64,000 bases of DNA. Source: Struthio camelus. Taxonomy: Eukaryota; Chordata; Aves; Struthioniformes; Struthionidae. The position numbers and the translations under genes were made by a program. The first letter of the stretch is position 1, and every line of letters begins with the position of its first letter. The notes under the pieces were generated by a model, which saw nothing but the letters and a program-made list of their open reading frames with translations, ran no database searches and was not told the DNA's origin. Positions 13,196-25,600 of this stretch are shown here, piece by piece. The stretch lies in contig NC_090943.1 in the NCBI RefSeq assembly GCF_040807025.1, positions 6,744,356 to 6,808,355 of the forward strand, in the 5' to 3' direction.

Positions 13196-16100
13196 AATTA
13201 ATGATACTAGAGCAGCTACGCAAGAGTTGTCCCCCTTTATCACAGCTATATTTAGGCAATGACTTTGCGCTTCAAACTCCTTTTGCATTTTCAGAAGGCA
13301 ATAACCCTCTTTAGACCCAATTTCTCCCTGTTCTATAGGTTAGGAAGGTGGTATGTAAACATACGACTTGCTCCTTTGAAGAAGTGGCTGCTAGATCTGT
13401 CCCAAAATTGTTTGTTTTCTTTTACACAACCGTAAGGGTAGTGGGGGAGGGTAGGAGAGGGAGATAGGGAATGGTTTCCTGCTGTACATTTCTTTAGGAC
13501 ACAGGAATCTTGGAGACATGTAAAATCAATGGTTTTGAGGTTTTTCTTTGGTTTCCCATCCATCATCTCCAAAACATTCTCTAAATTTGTCCTTGCAAGA
13601 ACAGCTTTTCACTCAGCTATTTGAATGAATGATTGCAACCAGTTCAGCAGCTGAATTTCAGTGGGGTGTCAGAAGAGTGTATAATGCTTCCCACTCGAAA
13701 TTAAACTCTATATCTCTGCCCTGCTGCAGTCCCACACTGACATGATCTCCAGATACATGCACAGAGCTTGCAAACGCATTAAAGCCCTTTGCAATCTTTT
13801 AGGGACAATGAGATTACTCTAGAAGTAAATCAGTAGATACCTACTTTCTTAAATGTCAGGAAAAAATGACTGCTTTATTTACCTTAGTGCTGCGTGTGTG
13901 AAACGCTCTGCAACTTTGCAGGCTAATACTGCAGACAAGTACAGCGTGGAGCACGCAGGGGACACAGGAGGAAGGATGAACACATTCAATATGTTGGCCT
14001 GTGTCTTGGAAGACACACTTTTCATTTCTGCTCTTCGTATAACTTCGTATAACCACCTGCAGAAAGTCACATTGTCCCTCCGTTCCTGTAAAAGGGAGCT
14101 GCTGTGAGGGTTAACCTGCTTGAGACAGTGGGGTTGAGGGGTACCCTGGTGAGAGAAGGCACTTTGAGAGGGAGTCATCTGCCCTGATTTTAAATTTCTA
14201 CATCTGAGTCAGTCACCCTTTACAGGTGACTGCACTCGGGGCCCAGCGACACCACGTCCCCAGAGAAAGGGAGCAGGCATCACAACTTCCATCATTCGTT
14301 TGCAAGCGCAAACTCCCTCTATTTTTTTTTTTTAAAGACCAGCCAGTTCATGATGTCATGAAAGAGGCTGTGGGAGCTTGGGAGAGGGACGGGGCTTCAG
14401 AGACCATTGGCTGCACGTCTGGGAGGAGGCGGGGTGGGATTATCTTTCTTCTGCCTCCAATTTGACCTCTTTGCCAGCAGATTGTTCTGATTTTCCACAT
14501 GGAGGGATCTAGGGACCCTCTCGAAAGTTCAAACTCTTGGCATCTTCCCGAGCGCAGGCAGGAGAGCTCCGTGCCCTGCGAAGGGCTGTGTGCGAAGCCC
14601 TCTGCTTCATGTGCAGGTGAACCGCAGAATATCGATCATGAACCCTACTTGTGTCATGTACAAATTTGGGCATTTAAAGTTGCTCTCGTAGTGGACCATG
14701 TGTTTTTTGATAGTCAAAAATTCCCATGGAAAACTGGGAATTTGGGGTTGCATTTTCTGCTGATTTACCACCCCAGCAAAAGACGTGGGGGAAATTGCTC
14801 AGATGACTTCAAGCCAAAATGCTTCCTTTTTTTTTTTTTTTTTTTTGCAACGGGATTTTATTTCAAAATTTGTCTGCAGTTAGCAACCAAAAAAGCTTAA
14901 AAACAAAACAGAAGAAACAGGGTGGTTTCTACCAGGTTTTCATTTAGCTCCAAAAAGCAAAATATTTCCATCTTTAGTCAAACTGAATTCTTACAATTTT
15001 TTCCAACTTTCGCGTTTCGGCCAGCAAACCCGAAAGAGCAGCTATTTGCACAGCTTCATCTGGCAGCGTCACTGACTTTCGGCCGGTTGGTGCGAGAATT
15101 TGGACTTGGGTTAACCAAATATTGTCCATCAGTAAAATGCAGTGCAATATGAAACAACAGTTGAGTAGATCATGTATTGTCCATCTGCCCTTTCTGGCTC
15201 TAGGAAGCATCAGGGCATCTAAACCCAGAATTTCCCAGCCCGCGACTAGGGCACAGAGGCGCTACACTCTCCTATCTTAATAACAAGTCTTACCCAGCAC
15301 AGGAGCGCTCCACGACACGCACGGTATTGCTCCATCTGCCCTGCTTGCAAACATTTATTATTCTCTTTGACACATGCTATAAAATCGCACTGAGGTAACT
15401 ATGTAGCAATTTCCATTCAGATGAGCTGAAGGAATTAATGAATTTGGACGATCTCAGATCTTTGAAGATAGGGACAGGCGATGGCACGCTTTAAAATAAT
15501 CACTCTCAACTGTGCACAAGCTTGCAGCCACCCAACTAATCATAGGCAATCGAAGGGCTTATCAGGGCAGAGGGAGAGCTCAAGCACCATTCAAACTCTC
15601 TAATAATGGTAAATGATTCCACAAATGCACGTGTCCAGGACTCGGACTGCTTCCAAAGCTAAGTGCTTATGAAAACTTGAAGTGCTCCACTGGTTTTAAA
15701 TCACTATGCAGGGCTGACTGATTTAAACTATCGGAGCACTTTTCTTTTTCTTGCATTTTCTTCCCCCCCTCTGCCCTTTCCTTTTTTATGAACACTTCAA
15801 TTTGGAAGCAAGTCAAACGCTTTAGTTTAGTGGTTCAAGACATACTGAACTGATTTAGAAATATGTCAAAAAAAGAAACAGTAAATTATGTTTTAAAACC
15901 CTTTTGTTTCAGAGCGTTTAAGCAGCAAGGATTGCTGCTAGAACTGGGATATATTAGCAAGGGCTGGAAGACAGCACTACTATGCAGGCATGAACGCTTA
16001 TACCTACTGCCTGGACAGATCTGTCCATGCGCTGCTCCATACCCCATGCCTCCGATGTGCTGACATTTCCCTCTGATAGGAAGCGGCCTTTTGCTGCAAC

Positions 16101-19100
16101 TGGAAAAAATCCCCATCCTGTAGGTGCCGTGCCAGAAATGACTTGGAATTTCAAAGTTGTGCATGGAAAGGAAAAAAAAAAAATGCAATACTGAACAGCA
16201 AGAGAAAGGATTCCTCCCCCCCCCCCCCCAACAGCCCTACCTCAGCTTTTAAATGCACTTTATTGCTATCTTGGCAGCCTCAAACACTGACCGTGTCACA
16301 AGTCGAAAGTGAAACTTTCTGGTGAATTCATGCTACTCTAGAGACGGGATAAAACTGAAGCAAACAGCATAAATAATGGAAAAATGAATTAGACTTTAAA
16401 AATTCTGTCTTGTTTAATAATTCAGAACGATTATAACATGCAGAAAGCAACTTTTTTTTTTTAATTACTTCTAGCCTGGCAATTTCCCGTTAGTGCACGC
16501 ACATCTCCATCGAAAACCATCAGCTGACGGTACCTGCGTTAGCATGAGACAAGTGGCAGATTATGTCCTTTGGATGTTTACTTGCACGAAAGAGCCGCTC
16601 GGCCTCCCTGCCCCTCCGGGCTGCGCTGGGGACGGAGGAGGTGCTGCGGCCCCAGAGAGCAGCTCCTGCCCCTCGCTGCAGCTCTGCTCTGGCTTGCATA
16701 AACCATTCAAAATAAAACTCCCTCAGAGCGAGTAAATTGAAGCTTCTTGTCACCCTCGCTGGGAAATGAGCTCAGTATTAAGGAAACCAAGCTTACGGTC
16801 TCAGATAGGAGCTGAGGTTTCCCTCTCATGTAATGTGGCTAGGTTGAGGGACTGATACAGCCACAGCAAATGGGGGAAATGAGGACATCAGAGTATGCCA
16901 GGCTGAGTTATAAAGACAATATTAGCTGGATTGTTCAGCAGAGCCTAAATGATAAGTCTTGCCTTCCTAAAACAGTGGCAATCTGTGTTTAGCAACTCAG
17001 CTGTGGCAAGCTGTGCCTACTACCGATGCCCTCCCGTAAGATGCTTCAGATACAGAGATGTGTCACCTACTGCTGGCCATGAATTGCTTGGGAAGGCTAA
17101 GACTCGGTTAGGCTGTTAGCATTGCCTTCCTCTAGAGTCACATCTCCCACCTGCAGGAGCAACAGGCTTCTGCACTGGTAGTGAGGAGGCATTTCCCTGG
17201 TACTGCCTTTCATGAGATGTGCAATGAAGTGGCAAGTGGGTGAAGAGTGAAGCTCTGGAGATGTCAGAAAAGGAGACGACCAGATGGCAGAAGAGTAGTA
17301 GGTGTCTTGACTGATGGCTAAGAGCTCTGGGTAGCTGCAAGCAAGTCTAGTTGAGTCAAAAGCATCATCATACCCAGGAGTGATGAGGCTAAGATACGGA
17401 CCAGGAAAAGGCGTGAGACCGTGGAGCCCCAGGTGGGTAGCTGAGAAGTGCACAGCTTGGGAGGAGCATGAGAACCTGCACAAAGGGCTCTTTTGTAGCT
17501 GTGAGGTGAGTGCAGCACCACTAACGAGACTCAAACCTGTGGTCACAGGAGCCGGGCTGTGCTCTGAGGTTGCGGCCAGACTCATTTAGCATTTTGCGGG
17601 CCATAATTTACAAGCAAATATAAATACTGGCCACCCACAGAATATGCACAACTCCCGTAGCGAAGCTTGTAGGTGGGGGGACACGGCCACCCCTCACCCA
17701 CTACCTTCACTGTGCCATCTGGCTTGCTGTTGCCAAGCCTATGATGGCCATCTGCCTTGTGGCTGCTGAGGAGAAAGTTAATTATATTTTTGTGGAGACA
17801 CAACGGCAGCCGGAGATGCTAGCCAAGCATAAGTGAATAAATTAGGCCCAAAGTCACATTGCCAGAACTCAAAGAAAAAGTTGTTTCTGGGTTAGCCACA
17901 CTTCAACTCAGCCACACCAGAATGGACAAGACTCTCCCAGGACAGGAGCCACTACTTCATGCTCACGTGTTGTCCCGATGCCTCGTATATAATGGAAGCT
18001 CTCATCTAACAGAGGGTTCATGGTGGGGAACTCTGCTCTAAACTCTGCCTGGACTTGCTGAGGGACAGGAGGAAACACCCCTTCACCTGATCATCCCATT
18101 CCCACATCCATCAAACGAGTGCAGCAGTTCCCATTTCCTTTGCAAAACGCCTCAAGCAGGAAAAAATAGTGTCAGAACAAAGTATGAGAAAACCGTAGCT
18201 TTCTTTGGCCCTGTTAAAACTCCTGTGAGAAAATGCAGCTGTTTGTTTAGAAGTATTCAATAAATTACATTCTTTCCAAAAACCTCATATTTGTGTACCA
18301 GCTAACATTCACTAGCCACCTTCAGCTACCGCCACTCGCTAGACACTCTCACTGGTCCACCGCTCCAGTACAGCCAGGTGAGCACAGCCCTGAGCCCAAA
18401 CTAAGCTCCTTTCCCTTTGGGTCCAGGCTCCAGGGGAGGCGAGGAGGGACAGGGGCAGTGCTGTACGCCTGCACTGTTGCTGGTTGACATCCCCATACGC
18501 TGCCATCCTACGCCATGTTGATGCATCTTTGTATTTTGCTCCCCCAGGGATTAAACGAGCGTCTCATCTTCCTCTTCTATGACTATCCGGACCTCAGATA
18601 TATTCTGGTGGATACTCAACAATGCCAGTCTCTTTTAGGTTTGGAGGAAGCAGTTGTTTACGTGCCCTCATTCCTCACCCAAAAGAAGCACCAGGGCGTA
18701 GATTGAACCCTCCTGAAAGATGGGAGTTTTCCAAACTGCTTCGTAAAAGGAGCAGTATTTTGTGAGGAGAGAAACCTCCTTTGTTTTGGATAGCAGCTGT
18801 AATCTCTACATCAAGCACATGTTGGAATTCTTAAGTGGTCATTTAGCCATATTCTGACAGCAGAATGAACAACCTCAGAAAGGCAGCCAGGCCTATTTAT
18901 AGAGAGGAGGTTTGAGGTAATATCCTTACCTTGGATGCACTGTCTCCATTTAAGAGCAAGCTTACAAGAGAAAGTGGTGCCAGATACGCAGAAAGAAAGA
19001 AAATAAAAAAACACGTCGTGGCTCACTCTGCCTGGCTTACTTTGCATAGGAGTGAATTAAGTTTTAAAGCAACAGTAGAAAGCTCTGAAAACTCATTTTC

Positions 19101-21834
19101 TTCCTGAATCTGATGAGAAAAGAACTGCTGGAAGACAAATAGCTGTAGAGGTTCCTCATGCCAAACTTGCACAAACATATCAAGTTAATATATCACTGCC
19201 TTCGCAGTACCAGAGCGTTAGGCAATCATGAGCTACCCAAGAGGTCAGAACTTAGTCTACAAAGTTTGCTGACCTTTTTGTTGACATTACTTTTAGAACT
19301 CAAAGGCTTAGGAGAGCTCTCGGACACTCATTGAATGTTATCATGAATCGAGGCCTTCCTCCTATATTGCGTCAAATATCGATGCTTGAGTCTGCTGGGG
19401 CCAAGGTATTTGGCAAAACTGGGGCAGTGTCTGCTTAGGTGTCCAAAATAGGCAGGCTGGGATCCAACTCTGGCTGAAATCAGAGGGTTATGGAGCTGGT
19501 TTGGGACACCTGAGAAATGTGGAGCTTCCCAAAACAAACAAGAATCAGGAAGCCATGGAAAGGATGAGAAGGGGAGAGGACGCCTTGGTCTTGGTGGTAA
19601 GACCCCTGCACATATATCAGTTAGCAGTGGTGTTTAAAGTGTTGCACTTAGAATAAGATTGGCCATGACTTGTAGAGATGATAGTCTAAGGGTAAACTGT
19701 GGCTTGGAAAAGGGCACAGAGGGATGAGATTCAGCTCACAGATAAAACATCTAAATTTAGCCCTTTCGTGTAAATGTACTGTCTACACGACATGTAGGTT
19801 GGTCAGATTGGCCAGGCACCTTAGCTGCCATAGCCATCAGCGGAGATCCAGTTAACTGGTGCCTTGAGAAGGACCTTACTGACCAAATGTGGATGTTTAC
19901 CTTTGCGTAAACTGAATAGATTAGGACTTTATTAAAGAGTTGGTATGAATAGCCCCAGGCCCATGCTTTTTACCAAAAGAGCCCTTCCTTGTGCTATACA
20001 GAAGAGGGAATACGCATGACTGCTCCTGGAGGCCCAGGAGGAGAAGTAACACTGCTCAGAGCAGTTTTAACAGCAGCCGAGGGCTATGGTTCAGAGTAGG
20101 CTGTTTCATCACCTTAGCTCACAGTGGATGAAAACCACCCACTTTCCTCAGAGAGGAGCTTATACTGCTTCTGGTGCATTGGTTAGTACAACTGCCTTCA
20201 TGATCTGTCTCCCAAAATCTTCCTAGGACCAAGAGCCACAAGGCTCATGTACCTCAGGGAGCAGACAAGATGGAGAGCTCCAGGAATAGGCCAACAGCAA
20301 AAGGTGACAACAGCTTTCAAGGTTTTCCGTGGCACCTTTGGAGATGGACTGGGTGTGTAGCTGGGTAATCCAGCAGCGTGGGCTTTACTAACCCATAGTC
20401 ACGTCACAACACATCAGAGGTTGTGTTATACAATAGGACAATCTGACTGCTGGCCTTGGGGCTCACGCACGCATCCTAAGAGCCACATGCTGGCTACCCC
20501 AGCACTGATTCTTCTGAAGGAAGGATGCTCCCTTACATTGCGTATTGATTTTGTTTTACCTCTTGAGTGTGAGAAACCATGCCAACCCACCCAGAACCTT
20601 TAAATCTTGCCTGCAATTAACATGGCCTTCTCCTGAAGCTCCTCCTCCACCGATGTACAACGTTCATCAAGTTAGGGGACTCTGAACAAATATTTTCTTT
20701 GTGTAGTAGGAAGAAGGGCAGTTACAGGCATCTTACTTCTAACACGGAGCTGCTCTGAGAAGCTTCCCTGCAGTTCCCACCACCACGTAAGAGTGGGGAA
20801 AATACCCCTCCAAAACACGTCTAAGCCCTTCTCCCCTTCTCCGAGTAACTGTTGCTACTGTTGTTGCTGCAGGGACAGCTGAAAAAATCCTGGTGTGTGA
20901 GGGAAGGAGAACCTGGAAGGTATCCAGCAGTAGCTTCTGCCGCAGGGAGAAGAGTCCTGCTTTCAAACAGATGCTTGGCTTTTACAGCTCCCGGAGCCCT
21001 CTTCTCTTATCTTCCAAAGATATCTCTAGCTACTTCTTTACTGACCGAATAAACAGCAGCAGCAATTGAACCAGGAATACATATATTATATAATACGCAC
21101 ATAAAAGTCAGCAGACTAAGAAGAAAATCATAGTGTGTGTGTGTGCGTACACATATACGTGTGCATATATACGCATACTGAGTCACTTAAAACGGCCAAG
21201 TTTCCTCAGGCTGAAAACAGTTACAAGCCAAAAAAGTTGAAAGAAAGCATTTAAATAAAAAAAGGGAGTGATAATTACTAATTCAGTGGAGCACATTTTG
21301 CTCTTGGCCCAAAAACGGCTGAAACACTGGTTAAAAAGCAACCTAGCTGAGGAGAGAAAACGCACTGTCTATGGGGTATGTGCCAGGGTGTCCACACACA
21401 CTCAAGCGAGACACAGAGGAAAGAGAATGCTGATAGTAACAAGCATATCTGAGAAGTCGGGAATTATAGCATATTGGCAAGGGAAGCAAAAGGACAGAGG
21501 GAAGAACCGTTCAGCAAATGTTTCTGTACTATATTGGAGCAAAAAAAAAAAAAAACCCATTAATACAGTCTTATTATGCAATGAAGAGGAAATACTTACA
21601 TTCCACTAAGACTTGCAGTGATCATTAAGCAGCACATGACTAAAGCTAAACATATCACTTGAACCCCAGGATTTTCACAAAGCTGCCGAAGAGCTATTAA
21701 CATTGACTTTTATTATGTCCAGGGTGGCTGTGACTTAGAATTAGAGACTGTATCAGTCCCAGGCACAATAATAAAGCACGGATAACTACATCAGTTTAAA
21801 TTTGCTAGATTAATAAAGACACGAATATAACCAA
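13196..21834. other. Intergenic: no confirmed gene, one exon-like segment
   Basis: Unique AT-rich sequence with a C run (about 16217-16229). The segment 18548-18706 has an acceptor and an open frame and is discussed as a finding. Nothing else is recognised. Confidence 0.55.
21134..21180 (+). repeat. TG/CA/TA alternating purine-pyrimidine tract
   Basis: (TG)n followed by CGTACACATATACGTGTGCA and ATATATACGCATAC. Alternating purine-pyrimidine over about 45 bases. Confidence 0.8.
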
Positions 21835-22655
21835 TACCAACCAGAACAGGTTCATGGAAAAGAGACCTTGTCAAAGTGAACTTATCTTTTCGCTGTTGAT
21901 GGGGATAACAGTGCTAATGGAGTTGGCACTTTATAAAGGCATCAGTAGCATGGAGTATTTAAACTTGATTAAATCCACTTGGCATACATAAAAACTGTTA
22001 AGAACTGGACATTTGATAGATCTTAAACCCCAAATGCAATGGAGGACTGATCACTGAGCTGCCAGTGAGACTTGGGCAGAGCTCAGTTCTTGGCCTTACA
22101 CTTAAACTTCTTAATGAGTATCCTGGAGAGAAACATACCGTCACTAACATTTGCAAAGGATGAGTCTGGGGAAGAGCCAAATAAAGAAGCGATCAGGGGT
22201 GCTGGGCACCCTTGACTGCTTCCTAAGCTCATTGCAGGCAAACAGTATTCATTCCACTGCAACCAAATATGCATTCATCCTTTGAGGAATTAAGACTTTC
22301 AGTGCACACTTACAGTGCAGGACCCTGCCTGAGGAAGCAGGGACTTAGGATCTTATTGCCCACTGTTTCAGAGGTATCCTGAGGGAATAAACTGAGCAGA
22401 AGTAGGGAGGCTGTGCTCTGCATTTGGCACATATCTGATTGTTGCATGTATTGACTCAGTTGTACTTCTGCAGTTAAAGAATGCTGTTAATAAATGGGAG
22501 AGAGTCACAGCACTGAAGTATACATATGCTTTATACTGAAGGGCTTGAAGGCGCCTCAATATGTCCAGCAAAGAAAAGAAAAAGCTAAGGAATAACTTCA
22601 GTCTGCTCAGGAGGTCCTCAGAGAGACAGAAGATGACAGGAGGGTATTCAGCATA
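21835..22655 (+). mobile_element. Degraded CR1 LINE fragment (reverse transcriptase region)
   Basis: The segment resembles the sauropsid CR1 second ORF in sense orientation, by memory of the family. Recognisable stretches are GACCTTGTCAAAGTGAACTT and CTGTTGATGGGGATAACAGT (21868-21911), TGATAGATCTTAAACC (22014-22029), CAGTTCTTGGCCTTACACTT (22084-22103), GGAGAGAAACATACCGTCAC (22124-22143) and AAAGAAAAAGCTAAGGAATA (about 22575-22594). It has stops and frameshifts throughout and lacks the usual CR1 3' end, so it is an old, inactive copy. Confidence 0.7.
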
Positions 22656-25600
22656 TGTAACATGGGTATAACAAGGTCAGACACCAGTAAATTTTAGCTG
22701 CGCAAGTTCAGGTTAGAATAAAGATGCTTGTCCTGAGCAATGAGAACTATCAGCTACAGGAACCGTTTGCTAAGGTTAGTAGCTGATTCTTCATCCATGG
22801 AAAGTTTTTAAATGGTATCCAATATCTTTTTTCAAAAATAAAAAAATATATTTGAAAGATATAAACATTAATGAATCCCTATGGGCCTCACAATGTGTAC
22901 AAATCTATTAGCTTTATATTAGCCCAGGATCTGGAGATACGTAAAGGACCACGAAGCGATATACTCTGCCTCCTAGAAATGGGATAGTGGGCTAGGATCA
23001 AAGCAATCAGCTTGAAAATTCACAGCTAAATCAGTTTTTCTGCAGATCAGTCTTGATCTGCCAGGTCATGGAAATTGTCTCCACTGTGTTTTGTCATTTT
23101 GCCTTTCAGGTCCTGCCAGGAAGACTCAGATTCTGCGGTATGCCATTATCCCCAGAAGGGCTCATCAAAAAGGAGTAGTGAAAATAAAACTGGAGTAGTT
23201 CTGTAGTGTCCTCCAGTCTATTATGAATCATCAATTAACGACATTCTTAATCGCATTACTGTTTTCTTTAGTCCTGACCAAACTTGCTTACTTAACTTAA
23301 CACTTAACTTTACTTTACACTTTAACATATTTTTATATTTATTTATATATAATTTTATAATCTACTTTAGCATATTATTTTAGGTGAATCAGGTATAAAT
23401 GAACTTCCCATAGAGCTCAGATACTTTTATCTACTAACGCTCTAACAGTTACTCTGTCACAAGCAAGAGTAGAACTCAATTGCTGGATTTTTTAATTAGT
23501 TTGTCAAGCTTATTTTAAAAAGGAGGAACTTGAGCCTAAGTTTGCCTGTCAAGTAAAAATACTGTGGCTAGATAGATTTTCCAAAGTATGAAATTCAAGA
23601 GGAGTTAGGTTTCCTTTTGTGCATTTAATGAGCTTCATATCTAAGAGCTTTTTCTTGGCTAACATTCTCTAGGCATTTACCCACAGTCAGCCCCAAGACT
23701 TTTTACTCTGATCCTAAGAAGCACTATGATGAACAGAAAACTGAGGGCTCCCACGCTGCCACAAAGACGCTCACCAGCCCAGCAATTACAGCATGTCTAA
23801 GGTTCACTACCTTTTTTCATGTATGTAAAGATGCAGTCGCAAAAAAGCTTTTGGCTGCACACTGAAATTCAGATCACAGCCTGATGGCTCTGATGTATTT
23901 CTGCACACACGTTGCTGAACCTTGACAGATTATGGCTGTGCAGGGTGATGTGGATCTGCAGCCCATCCATCTTCAAGATGCCATGTTGGCTGGTAAAAAT
24001 AGGTGCCGCTCCGTTAAAATCACTGCAGCTAAGCTAGTTTACTTCAGCTGAGGATCTGGCAGGGTATTGTTCACCTTCAAAATTCAGCTAAGGAACCACT
24101 AGGAAACAATCCAAAGGGGTATGCTGGAGTGACTGGCATACATGAGCACGATGGGGATGAACACAATGTCCTTTCAGGCTGGGCCATGATGGGAGGGGAG
24201 TTTTTTGTTCATTAAAACCAGTTTTTGTTCAGCATGTCGGTCTGCCTAGGCTCCCTTTGTGGTCAGCAGAGGGAGGGGTTCTTCCAGGATGCAATTCAGA
24301 GTGGATCAGTGCGTCTTCTTCTCCAAATCCATTGACTAGCAACGAAACCTCTGCAGCGCTTTCTGAAGAGCCTTGCAGTTCTCCAGCCTGCTGGGCTCTG
24401 AGGTACGTAGAGGACATTGAGAGGGGCCTTTCTAGACTCATCATCAGACCCCAAGGAAGCTGTGAATACAGCCCGCTGGGTCATCCATTAGGTAAGCAGG
24501 ATCTGGAGGGGTTGCATGTGATGTCCACGTAAAGTGTCATACTTCGTCGTTCTCAGCATTAATTCCAACAGAGCTGCTTTGCTTTGAAACAAAAGGGAAA
24601 TTCTCCACATGATTAGGCCACTGCAGGCCAAAGGAGGAAAGGGAAACCTCTTGTAATGCAAAACCAGATTCAGTGCATTTCAGCTGACTGGAAGAAAACT
24701 TCGATTTATTAGTAAGAAGAGCTTTATCAAATGAGTGACTGATTGTGGGCAAGTGATGGAAGCACATTCACATGAAAGCATTAAGTCAGACTTAAGACAG
24801 AGTCCCTTCTAAGGGACTTACTACCATCCTTCTCCTTTCTTCGTTTTAGGTTCTTCATCTTATAGTGGGGAGGACTCCGATCCGCTTTTGCAATCTCAAC
24901 AAGCTTTGCCTTGTAGATGCGTCTGAAACCCTTTTATTGTCCTTCTGAGAGGACACCCCCAGCATGAACCCTCTTTATAGAGTGAATACTGAAGCATTAA
25001 AAACAGTCTGCCTACACGATGACTCCAGATTCTCATCACGTATCATGTCCTCTCTGACATGTTTCCCTTAGCCTTTTTCTCTCTTACGTCTAGTGTCCTT
25101 TGCCCTTACAGAAATTCACGTGCTGAATCAAGCCTTGTAGTGTAAGAGCCAGGTTTCGCCATCTTGCTTAAACGAAATCACTTTTCCCTCTTCAAAGAGT
25201 GCAGCCAGTTTCAGTGAAGCAATGTGAGGACCAAGATACACCAACAAGTTGGACCTTCCAGGGCAACCTCAGAACATTAAGGACTTGGGGGCACGGTTCA
25301 TATGCCAAGGACTTTCTAGCCAGGACAGAGAGAGAGGAAGAAGGGAGACAAAATGCAGCAAAGGCACTTCATTCAGTGAATATTGATGTCTAATGCATAT
25401 TTTATTATTCCCACTTTGCAGAACTCTCACAGGATTTCCTGGAAAAAAAAATATGTGCACATGAATATCCTGGACTTGTCAGACTGCTGCAAATGTGCTA
25501 TATAGATGGGCTGCTCACACAGAACGGATGTGCCTGGAGCAGGCTGAAATCCCAGGCAAATGTCTGACATCTTAAACTCCACATAGCCGTGATCGCCACG

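Noticed and set aside
14039-14051. loxP site
   Set aside because: Only one 13-bp arm matches. Spacer and inverted arm are missing.
14060-14115. Further MIR-like segment (TCCTGTAAAAGGGAGCTGCTGTGAGGGTTAA)
   Set aside because: Too short and diverged to call without a profile search.
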